Below are positions 7,390 through 13,614 of a DNA stretch of 16,533 nucleotides, one piece after another. The DNA is taken from NCBI GenBank assembly GCA_947628075.1, contig CANQYF010000020.1:1-16533 (forward strand). The letters run 5' to 3'. The notes under the pieces are model-generated. The model ran no database searches, was not told the DNA's origin, and saw only the letters and a program-made list of their open reading frames with translations. The position numbers and the translations under genes are program-made. This DNA is from an uncultured Bacilli bacterium. Lineage in GTDB: Bacteria > Bacillota_I > Bacilli_A > RF39 > UBA660. Positions within the stretch are counted from its first letter, which is position 1. Each line of letters begins with the position of its first letter.

Positions 7390-8364
7390 TTATTTAAGAT
7401 ATAATGTTCTTTCCATCGAATATATATCCCACTTCGAATATTTTGCATATTCTAAAATATTAAGAATATAACTATCATACTCTTCTTTATTTAAAGTAGG
7501 TAATTTTAAATATAAATCGACAACAGCCATTTGCATTTCACTAATATTTCCTTTAGTTTTATCTATCATTAATTGAATAGTTTCAGGTTTTAAAATAAAT
7601 TTAATACTTGGAATTAACTTTTTTTCGCTTTGTAAATATTTTTTCGTAAAAATATATCTATCTAAAATTTCAGTAACATTTTTGACATCTAAATTATATT
7701 GCACTGGTATAACTTTACCATTTTGGTTTAAAAATGCCATTTTCTCTTCATCTTCTTCGACAGTTAAATCAGAAACTGTAGCAATTATTTGCATTTTCTT
7801 TGAAAGTAATTTATAAACAAATTTTTGATATCTACGACTTGAGGAACCAGATTTATCAAATTCATCTATAATAACAGTTAATTTTTCATAGCCTAAAGAA
7901 TTTAAAGTTAAATCTAAAAAATGATCTAATAAAAGTAAAGCATTCTCATAATATTTTTTATCTAAGTATTGGGTTATTGCTTTAGGATTATAGCCAAAAC
8001 TTAAAATATTAATTCTTTTTAATATTTCTTTCACAATGAAAGAAAATTTACTGAATTTGTTTTCGTAAATAAGGGGATATGTCTCTTCAATAAATAAAAG
8101 CATTTTCTTAAGTAAAAGACAAGTATGATATAAATTAAATACTTCTTCATTAGGTAAATGAATATATTCTCCAATACCAACACTTCCCATAATTATAGCC
8201 TCATTTGGTCTTTTTTCTTTTTCATAAGCTTTAATTATAGTTGTTTTTCCACTTCCAGGTCCCCCTAAAAGAAAAATGTTCTCATTTTCCTTATGCATTG
8301 TATCAAGAATGCCATCAACTGGTGGCATATAAATTGTCTTATTTTCTATTTCTAAATTTGTCAT
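7390..8364 (-). CDS. AAA+/ORC-like P-loop ATPase of unknown function
   Basis: A 324-residue soluble ATPase. Walker A is GGPGSGKTT at 34-42, Walker B is LTVIIDEFDK at 162-171, and a sensor-1-like segment IIATVSD lies at 193-199. A helical lid and C-terminal helical region follow, with DRYIFTKKYL as a possible sensor-2 area. The order resembles the ORC/Cdc6 or STAND branch of AAA ATPases, but I do not recognise a named family. There are no transposition or restriction partners beside it, so TniB-like or defence roles have no support here. The ATG has an AGGAAG Shine-Dalgarno and its own promoter, and stands alone between a SpoIIM-like gene and the ireB operon. Confidence 0.85.
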   Translation of the reverse strand: MTNLEIENKTIYMPPVDGILDTMHKENENIFLLGGPGSGKTTIIKAYEKEKRPNEAIIMGSVGIGEYIHLPNEEVFNLYHTCLLLKKMLLFIEETYPLIYENKFSKFSFIVKEILKRINILSFGYNPKAITQYLDKKYYENALLLLDHFLDLTLNSLGYEKLTVIIDEFDKSGSSSRRYQKFVYKLLSKKMQIIATVSDLTVEEDEEKMAFLNQNGKVIPVQYNLDVKNVTEILDRYIFTKKYLQSEKKLIPSIKFILKPETIQLMIDKTKGNISEMQMAVVDLYLKLPTLNKEEYDSYILNILEYAKYSKWDIYSMERTLYLK

Positions 8365-8388
8365 AATCTAAACTTCCTTTTTTTAAGC

Positions 8389-8407
8389 CTTTGTTATTAT
8401 AACAAAG
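8389..8407. repeat. Perfect 8-bp inverted repeat overlapping the ATPase -10
   Basis: CTTTGTTA (8389-8396), TTA, TAACAAAG (8400-8407): two perfect 8-base arms around three bases. The minus-strand -10 (8396-8401) lies in its centre. No T tract follows on the minus strand, so it is not a terminator for the preceding gene. An operator is possible. Confidence 0.5.
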
Positions 8408-8425
8408 ATCTATATAAGAAGTAAA
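8396..8425 (-). promoter_or_regulatory. Promoter of the ATPase gene
   Basis: On the minus strand TTTACT (8420-8425) is followed after 18 bases by TATAAT (8396-8401), preceded by TGT as an extended -10. The -35 begins two bases after the SpoIIM-like stop codon. The start codon of the ATPase is about 30 bases downstream. Confidence 0.58.
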
Positions 8426-8427
8426 CC

Positions 8428-9000
8428 TTAAAGTAAAAATGTTAAATATTTAAATAAAAATGGAGATAAAAAATAAATGATTATATTAATAAATAAAATT
8501 ATGACTAATAAATATAAAGCATTTTTAAAATAAAGTATAATTTTATCTTTAATATTACTATCATTTTTATATATAATTAAACCAATCATAAGTCTACTAA
8601 TATTCATGATTTTATAAACAAAAAATAACATAATTATTAAAGTTAAAAATTTATTTACAAATAAATAAGCAATAATATAAAGTAATCCCTTTAATTTAAA
8701 AGTAACTAGAAAAATATTTAAAAGAAACCCAATTGTAATGCCCTCATAAAATAAATAGAAAATAGCCAGTGGTAAACCAATTACTAAAAATGCTAATACG
8801 ATTAAAAGTGACATAATAACTAAATCTTTAATAACAGCATTGGAAGTAAACACTTTAGTAGTAATTAGAGTTTCTTTAATATTATTTTGAATACTTAAAG
8901 GTAAAAAATGATAATATAAAACGCCAAGTAAAACTCCTAATAATAAAACAACAATTACAAAAATTAAATACTTCTTATGTGCTACAATTTTAGTCTGCAT
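8428..9000 (-). CDS. SpoIIM-family (stage II sporulation protein M) membrane protein
   Basis: A 190-residue integral membrane protein with about five hydrophobic helices, a short basic N-terminus (MQTKIVAHKK) and charged loops. The arrangement VIGLPLAIFYLFYEGITIGF followed by KGLLYIIAYLFVNKFL fits the SpoIIM family. In Bacillus, SpoIIM is part of the septal peptidoglycan hydrolase complex of engulfment, but homologues occur in non-sporulating bacteria with unknown roles. The usual PHG/E-like segment in the middle is not obvious, so assignment is to family level only. ATG at 8998-9000 follows GGTGA by five bases. GTG codons at 9010-9012 and 9007-9009 are less likely because the second overlaps that Shine-Dalgarno. 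The start codon lies inside a long hairpin. Confidence 0.72.
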   Translation of the reverse strand: MQTKIVAHKKYLIFVIVVLLLGVLLGVLYYHFLPLSIQNNIKETLITTKVFTSNAVIKDLVIMSLLIVLAFLVIGLPLAIFYLFYEGITIGFLLNIFLVTFKLKGLLYIIAYLFVNKFLTLIIMLFFVYKIMNISRLMIGLIIYKNDSNIKDKIILYFKNALYLLVIILFINIIIYFLSPFLFKYLTFLL

Positions 9001-9025
9001 ATTCTTCACCACTTAAGAATATGCA
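8996..9025 (-). promoter_or_regulatory. 11-bp hairpin enclosing the spoIIM-like start codon
   Basis: On the minus strand the arms TGCATATTCTT (9025-9015) and AAGAATATGCA (9006-8996) are perfect complements around the 8-base loop AAGTGGTG. In mRNA the GGUG of the ribosome-binding site would be in the loop and the AUG (9000-8998) in the 3' arm. A folded transcript would expose the Shine-Dalgarno but pair the start codon, which suggests translational control. A DNA-level operator is the alternative. Confidence 0.55.
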
Positions 9026-9052
9026 AAAACTCTTTTAAAAATTCCTTTATTG

Positions 9053-9073
9053 TGTTATATTTTTTATATAACA
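9053..9073. promoter_or_regulatory. Palindromic pair of opposing extended -10 elements
   Basis: TGTTATAT (9053-9060), TTTTT, ATATAACA (9066-9073) form a perfect 8-bp inverted repeat. Read on plus it contains TGT-TATATT, upstream of the DUF4044 gene. Read on minus it contains TGT-TATATA, upstream of the SpoIIM-like gene. Neither has a convincing -35. The two promoters would face each other and overlap. Confidence 0.4.
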
Positions 9074-9087
9074 AAGGTGGGATATTT

Positions 9088-9183
9088 ATGAATAAAAAAA
9101 CTAAAAAAATTTTAGTCTGGGTTATGTTATTATTAATGATAGCAAGCTTCGTTTCAACTGTTATTATCTATTTTTTAAGATAG
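9088..9183 (+). CDS. Small DUF4044-family membrane protein
   Basis: A 31-residue peptide starting MNKKTKK and continuing with one transmembrane helix (ILVWVMLLLMIASFVSTVII). The VW-MLLLM core and basic N-terminus match the DUF4044 family of tiny Firmicutes membrane proteins, whose function is not established. The ATG has a good Shine-Dalgarno, AAGGTGG at 9074-9080. The Shine-Dalgarno, basic start and clean single helix support translation despite the size. It is one of two plus-strand genes in the window, divergent from the SpoIIM-like gene. Its last 9 bases overlap the 3' end of the prepilin peptidase gene on the opposite strand. Confidence 0.82.
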   Translation: MNKKTKKILVWVMLLLMIASFVSTVIIYFLR

Positions 9184-9945
9184 AAAGAAAAAAATTAATA
9201 AGTTTTTAAATTTATCTAAAAATATAAACATTATAACGGCAGAAGATATTAAAAATGGACCATATGGAAGTTCATTTTTTTTCTTTAAAAATAAATTTGC
9301 CAAAGCATATGGTAATGCCAAAAAAGATGCAAATATTAAACTTATTAGATATAATCTAAAGCCAATATAAGGATAACCTAAAATAAGTCCCATCACAAAG
9401 GCAAGTTTAATATCTCCGCCTCCAAGTGATTCCCGTTTATAAATTTTATCTCCTAAAACTTTAATTAAAAACATTAATGCTACGGCAGATAAGCCGTAAA
9501 TTATACTTATTCCCATTCCTTTAAAACCTATTTCAAAGTATTTTAAAGCAATAAGTAAAATACTACTTATTATTAATGGTGAATCTAAAATTACCATATA
9601 TTTAAAATCACTAATAAAGATAATTAACGCTAAAGATATGCTGACTAAATATATTCCCAAACTTATATTTAAACCATAATATAAATAACCAATCAAAAAT
9701 AAAACACCAGTTACAATTTCTATAATTAAATGCAATATATTAATTTTTTTATGACAATAATTACATTTACCTCTTTGCCAAAGATAAGAAAAAATAGGTA
9801 TCATTTCATACCATTTTAACTGTGTATAACAACTATCACATCTACTTCTGCCCGTAAAAATATTTTCTTTTAAAGGAAGACGACTACCAATTACTAAGTA
9901 AAACGACCCCAAAATTGTTCCTACTAAAAATATAATAATTCCCAT
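9175..9945 (-). CDS. Prepilin peptidase / N-methyltransferase, A24 family (PilD/ComC-like)
   Basis: A 256-residue polytopic membrane aspartyl protease that cleaves type IV prepilin or pseudopilin leaders and usually methylates the new N-terminus. The cytoplasmic zinc-binding domain has C36-x2-C39 and C61-x2-C64. The catalytic aspartates are Asp113 in FISDFKYMVILD and Asp178 in the GGGDIK motif. About eight hydrophobic segments follow the normal layout. AGGTTATT precedes the ATG, seven bases after the gspF-like stop, so the two genes are cotranscribed. Substrates (pilins) are not in the window. Both domains are intact, so it is probably bifunctional. Confidence 0.95.
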   Translation of the reverse strand: MGIIIFLVGTILGSFYLVIGSRLPLKENIFTGRSRCDSCYTQLKWYEMIPIFSYLWQRGKCNYCHKKINILHLIIEIVTGVLFLIGYLYYGLNISLGIYLVSISLALIIFISDFKYMVILDSPLIISSILLIALKYFEIGFKGMGISIIYGLSAVALMFLIKVLGDKIYKRESLGGGDIKLAFVMGLILGYPYIGFRLYLISLIFASFLALPYALANLFLKKKNELPYGPFLISSAVIMFIFLDKFKNLLIFFFLS

Positions 9946-9952
9946 AATAACC

Positions 9953-11518
9953 TCATGCTACAATATTTTCATACATTCCAAACATTGGAATTACTACTGC
10001 AATAATTATACCACCAACGACAAAAGCTAATAAACTTATTAAGATAGGTTCAATAAATGATTTTAAATTATTAACAATACTTTTATGTAAGCCTTGATAA
10101 TATTCACTTACTTTAGCTAACATACTATCAAGTTCACCGGTCGACTCACCCGTAACAATCATGTAATATGCTACATCTGGCACGGCCCAATGATCTTTAA
10201 ATGCTTCTGATATTTTTTCGCCTTTTATAATGTTATTAATTGTCTTAAATAAAATATTTTTATATACTTCATTACGTGTAACTTTACTTAAAATATCAAT
10301 ACTTTCAGTAATAAAAACATTGTTTTTTAAAAGAGATGCAAATGTTTTTGTAAAAATAGCTAATTCATTATAAATGATTATATTTTTTATAACTGGTATA
10401 TGCATTAAAATGACTTGAATGGTTTTGCGAAAAGCTTTAATATTTTTATAAGCTACTGCTAAAACAATAATTATTCCAAGAACAATACATATTATTGTTA
10501 TTATATTAGCTTGTAAAAAATGACTCGTATTAATTATAAAAGCAGTCAAACCATTTATTTCTACTCCCGCTTCATCATAAATATCAACAAACTCGGGAAT
10601 AATCCAAATCATTATTACAGTAATAACAATCAAAGAAAATACACCAACAATGGCAGGATATGTCATTGCACTTCTCATTTGTTTTTTGGTTTCAAATACT
10701 TCGGTGTAATAATTAGCCATATCTTCTAATGTTTCAATTAATGTTCCACTTGCTTCTGCTGCCTTAATCATATTTATTAATAAAGGCGGAAATAACGATT
10801 CTTGTTTTTCAAGGGCATTAGAAAATGATGAGCCTAAAGTAAGTTCATATGATATTGATTCAAAAGCTCTTTTTCTCGCTGTCCGACCTTTCATTTGTTT
10901 AGTTAAAATCTTAATTGCGTCATTTAATGTTATCCCTGCTTTTAAATAAGTCGATAATTGAGTAAGCCAAAATATTAATTCTTTGTTTGACAATTTTGGA
11001 CTACCAATCGTTGTATCTTTATAAACAAAATTAATCCAAGGACTAGTTTTAATACTATAAACTTGGTAACCTTCATTAATTAAAAAAGCGTTTATATCAA
11101 GTTTAGATGAACCATTCATAGTTCCCACAATTATTTTGCCATCTTGATTTCTTACTTTAAAACGATATGCATTTACTTCTTTGCTCCTTGTAGCTCCTGC
11201 TGTTTGTAAATCTTTAAGCAATTCTTGATGCTCAATCTCTAACTTTTTTAATACCTTATCACTATATTTATAAACTTTCTTTTTTTCTTTTTTATTTTCA
11301 GTGGTATTAATATACCCAATGGCCTCTTTACTTCTTCTATAAGCTTTATCAAGCCGCCAACTAATGGCATTATATAGAAAAACAAATAAATCAAAAGTAC
11401 ATGCTTTAATTCCTATTATGGCATAATAAAAAATATAAAATATAACAAGCACTATATCTCTTAGAACGTCAATAATAGATAAAGAATTATGGGAAGATTT
11501 ACTTGTTACATTATCCAT
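9953..11518 (-). CDS. Type II secretion/type IV pilus inner-membrane protein GspF/PilC family, N-terminally extended
   Basis: This is the inner-membrane platform of type IV pili, competence pili or type II secretion. Residues about 117-160 hold the standard N-terminal element (YRFKVRNQDGKIIVGTMNG... INEGYQVYSIK). Two GspF domains follow, at about 180-303 (WLTQLSTYLKAGITLNDAI) and 385-508 (TKTFASLLKNNVFITESI), each ending in hydrophobic helices. The protein is 521 residues instead of the usual 350-410. The surplus is about 115 N-terminal residues with a hydrophobic stretch at about 18-52, then a lysine/glutamate-rich probable coiled coil (about 73-105). ATG has AGAGGTG upstream. No pilus ATPase or pilin gene is adjacent. 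It stops with TGA. Confidence 0.93.
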   Translation of the reverse strand: MDNVTSKSSHNSLSIIDVLRDIVLVIFYIFYYAIIGIKACTFDLFVFLYNAISWRLDKAYRRSKEAIGYINTTENKKEKKKVYKYSDKVLKKLEIEHQELLKDLQTAGATRSKEVNAYRFKVRNQDGKIIVGTMNGSSKLDINAFLINEGYQVYSIKTSPWINFVYKDTTIGSPKLSNKELIFWLTQLSTYLKAGITLNDAIKILTKQMKGRTARKRAFESISYELTLGSSFSNALEKQESLFPPLLINMIKAAEASGTLIETLEDMANYYTEVFETKKQMRSAMTYPAIVGVFSLIVITVIMIWIIPEFVDIYDEAGVEINGLTAFIINTSHFLQANIITIICIVLGIIIVLAVAYKNIKAFRKTIQVILMHIPVIKNIIIYNELAIFTKTFASLLKNNVFITESIDILSKVTRNEVYKNILFKTINNIIKGEKISEAFKDHWAVPDVAYYMIVTGESTGELDSMLAKVSEYYQGLHKSIVNNLKSFIEPILISLLAFVVGGIIIAVVIPMFGMYENIVA

Positions 11519-11546
11519 TTATCACACCTCTTCTATATTCTTTTAA

Positions 11547-11555
11547 ATTATATCA
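11547..11555 (-). promoter_or_regulatory. Extended -10 promoter of the gspF-like/prepilin peptidase pair
   Basis: The minus strand reads TGA-TATAAT, a perfect -10 with upstream TG, about 29 bases before the gspF-like ATG. No good -35 is present 16-18 bases upstream; that position (11570-11575) is occupied by half of a small palindrome. Confidence 0.48.
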
Positions 11556-11569
11556 TAATTATTTGAACG

Positions 11570-11582
11570 TTTCTAGTAGAAA
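11570..11582. repeat. Small palindrome between divergent genes
   Basis: TTTCTA-G-TAGAAA is a perfect 6-bp dyad centred at 11576. It sits where the -35 of the gspF-like promoter should be, and between that gene and the divergent YqfQ-like gene. It could be an operator, but short AT-rich dyads arise by chance in this composition. Confidence 0.3.
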
Positions 11583-11610
11583 GAAGCATAAAATATACTA
11601 GGTGATAAAT

Positions 11611-11898
11611 ATGTTTGGACCGAGAACTGTTTTTAGTGGTTTATCTTTTGGAAAAGTTCTGGGTGGTATCTCTAAAACTTTGGGAGTAGTAAACCAAATT
11701 ATACCCCTTTATAAAGAAGCCAAACCCATGATTGATAATGCTCGGTCCGCAATCAGCATAATTAAAGAATTAGGAAATACGACCACAACTAAAATTATGA
11801 ACAATACTTCTAAAAATCTAAAACCTATTAAAGAAAAATTACAAAACATGACAACTAATATTACCCCAAATGAAAAAGGCCCTACTTTTTTTCAATAA
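11611..11898 (+). CDS. Small YqfQ/VrrA-like protein
   Basis: A 95-residue protein starting MFGPRTVFSGLSFGKVL, with a glycine-rich, mildly hydrophobic N-terminal third, a helical middle (NQIIPLYKEAKPMIDNARSA) and a Thr/Asn/Lys-rich tail. The MF-P-R start, glycine-rich segment and the QIIPLYKEAKPMIDNA helix recall Bacillus YqfQ (VrrA/YqfQ family), which lies in the same rpoD-trmK neighbourhood there. That placement is supporting context. Function is unknown; in Bacillus it has been linked to spore coats. The ATG at 11611 is favoured over GTG at 11602 because AGGTGA (11600-11605) overlaps the GTG. The last 17 bases overlap trmK tail to tail. Confidence 0.7.
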   Translation: MFGPRTVFSGLSFGKVLGGISKTLGVVNQIIPLYKEAKPMIDNARSAISIIKELGNTTTTKIMNNTSKNLKPIKEKLQNMTTNITPNEKGPTFFQ

Positions 11899-12502
11899 GA
11901 CCTTTTAATATTCTACATTCTCTTTTTAGTTGCCATCTTTTTTTAAAGGGAACAATATTAATTAATTCTTTATTTTTATTGATTAAATATTCATAATATT
12001 CATCATTATTACTTATACCAAATTTTAATTCTTTTTTATTTAATTTTTGTTTTCCTTTTATACATAAGAGAATTATATAATAATGCCCTTTTTCCAAAAC
12101 GGCTTGTTCATCAACAATTTTAAATCCCATTTTATTTAAAGAACTTCGTAAAAGATAATGTTCATTATTACTTGCTAATATTAATTTTGGTGGACATTTA
12201 TCATTATTAATAATATCTAAAATAGTTTGCGTCCCTACCCCCGCAATAATGGCAGTATTAAAATTAACAGGAATATTGTTAAAACCATCACTAACAAAAC
12301 ATTTTATATCTAAATTGGCTTTTTTTATATTTGCTTCGGCTACTTTTAAGGCATTTTGGGAAATATCACTGGCATAAACTTCTTTACATAGCTTATTTTC
12401 CTTTAAATAAATACTTAAATAGCCATGATCACACCCAACATCTAGTACTATATCATTTTCAAGTACATCATCCGCAATTGCTTTTATTCTTTTACTTATC
12501 AT
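11882..12502 (-). CDS. trmK: tRNA (adenine(22)-N1)-methyltransferase TrmK
   Basis: TrmK makes m1A22 in the tRNA D-loop. The 206-residue protein has a class I SAM fold: motif I VLDVGCDHGYLSIYL (19-33), ASDISQNALKVAEANI (44-59), and AGVGTQTILDII (87-98), equivalent to the usual AGMGG segment. LILASNNEHYLLRSSL, MGFKIVDEQAVLEKGHYYII and a helical C-terminus follow. The GMGG-like element is altered (GVGTQ) and the usual Q-P-N is A-S-N, so it is a diverged member. The ATG lies 2 bases after the rpoD stop with no visible Shine-Dalgarno, implying reinitiation by ribosomes finishing rpoD. Order dnaG-rpoD-trmK matches Bacillus. Confidence 0.92.
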   Translation of the reverse strand: MISKRIKAIADDVLENDIVLDVGCDHGYLSIYLKENKLCKEVYASDISQNALKVAEANIKKANLDIKCFVSDGFNNIPVNFNTAIIAGVGTQTILDIINNDKCPPKLILASNNEHYLLRSSLNKMGFKIVDEQAVLEKGHYYIILLCIKGKQKLNKKELKFGISNNDEYYEYLINKNKELINIVPFKKRWQLKRECRILKGLIEKK

Positions 12503-12504
12503 AA

Positions 12505-13611
12505 TTAATTATCTAAAAAATCTTTTAATTTTTTAGCTCTTGAAGGATGCCTTAATTTTCTTAAAGCTTTTGCTTCAATTTGTCTTATCCTTTCTCTTGT
12601 AACATTAAATCTTTTCCCTACATCTTCTAATGTATGGCAAATACCATCAATTAAGCCAAAACGTAACTCTAAAACCTCTTGTTCTCTTGGTTGTAAAGTT
12701 TGTAAAACTTCTTTTATTTCTTCTTTTAAAATTTCATTTTCTGTGTATTCCTCTGGTGACAGACTACCTTCATCTTTTAAGAAATCTCCTAAATGTGAAT
12801 CATCCTCTTCCCCAATTGGAGTTTCTAGAGAAACTGGTTCTTGACTTATTTTCATAACTTCACGGACCTTTTCTACTGATATTCCCATTTTCTTAGCTAT
12901 TTCTTCTTCGGAAGGCTCTCTATTTAACTCTAAGGTCATTTGTCTTTGCACTCTAACCATTTTATTAATTGTTTCAACCATATGAACTGGTACTCGAATG
13001 GTTCTCGCTTGATCTGCTAAAGCTCTCGTTATGGCTTGCCTTATCCACCATGTAGCATAAGTTGAAAATTTGTAACCTTTATCATAATCAAATTTTTCAA
13101 CGGCTTTCATAAGGCCAATATTTCCTTCTTGAATTAAATCTAAAAATAGTAACCCTCTTCCGACGTATCTTTTAGCAATACTTACTACAAGACGTAAATT
13201 ACTTTCAGCAAGTAATCTTTTGGCATCTTCATCACCATCAGCAATCCTTATACTAATATTCATTTCATCTTCACTAGAAAGTAGGCTAATTCGCCCAATT
13301 TCTTTTAAATACATTCTAACAGGATCATTTATATTTACATCTTTAGTAATTTCCGCATCATCTAAAATAACAGCCTCTTCTTCTAATCTTGTTAAATCTC
13401 CCCCATTAACATCGGCATCTTCGGCATCTTCAGCCGTAATAACCGATATTCCTGCTTCCACAAATGAGTTATATAATTCATCTAAAGTATCGCTATCTAA
13501 CTCTAATCCTTTTAAAGCATTAGCTAACTCTTCAAAAGTTATAAAACCATTTTCTTTTCCTTTTTTAATTAATTCTTCTTTTCTTTCTTCAAATGTTTTA
13601 ATTTCTACCAT
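12505..13611 (-). CDS. rpoD: RNA polymerase principal sigma factor RpoD/SigA
   Basis: The 368-residue housekeeping sigma factor directs RNA polymerase to the promoters seen in this window. An acidic, variable region 1.1 (1-93) precedes region 1.2 (DPVRMYLKEIGRISLLS, 96-112). Region 2 is NLRLVVSIAKRYVGRGLLFL through KFSTYATWWIRQAITRA (138-197). Region 3 covers 205-275, and region 4 ends in the helix-turn-helix HTLEDVGKRFNVTRERIRQI (326-345). All core motifs are intact, so the promoter consensus should be TTGACA/TATAAT. The ATG follows AAGGAAG, placed at the end of dnaG, with three bases between the genes. Confidence 0.98.
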   Translation of the reverse strand: MVEIKTFEERKEELIKKGKENGFITFEELANALKGLELDSDTLDELYNSFVEAGISVITAEDAEDADVNGGDLTRLEEEAVILDDAEITKDVNINDPVRMYLKEIGRISLLSSEDEMNISIRIADGDEDAKRLLAESNLRLVVSIAKRYVGRGLLFLDLIQEGNIGLMKAVEKFDYDKGYKFSTYATWWIRQAITRALADQARTIRVPVHMVETINKMVRVQRQMTLELNREPSEEEIAKKMGISVEKVREVMKISQEPVSLETPIGEEDDSHLGDFLKDEGSLSPEEYTENEILKEEIKEVLQTLQPREQEVLELRFGLIDGICHTLEDVGKRFNVTRERIRQIEAKALRKLRHPSRAKKLKDFLDN

Positions 13612-13614
13612 TAT

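Noticed and set aside
7390..8364. ATPase as part of a Tn7-like transposon or an anti-phage system
   Set aside because: There are no transposase, nuclease, terminal repeats or partner effector genes nearby, and the flanks are conserved housekeeping genes.
10520..10729. Plus-strand open frame inside the GspF-like gene (also 7107-7316 and 12630-12857 in other genes)
   Set aside because: Shadows of conserved minus-strand genes with low-complexity products and no ribosome-binding site of note.
11873..11890. AAAAAG/CTTTTT stem as a bidirectional terminator between the YqfQ-like gene and trmK
   Set aside because: Six A-T-dominated pairs inside two coding sequences form too weak a stem to support.
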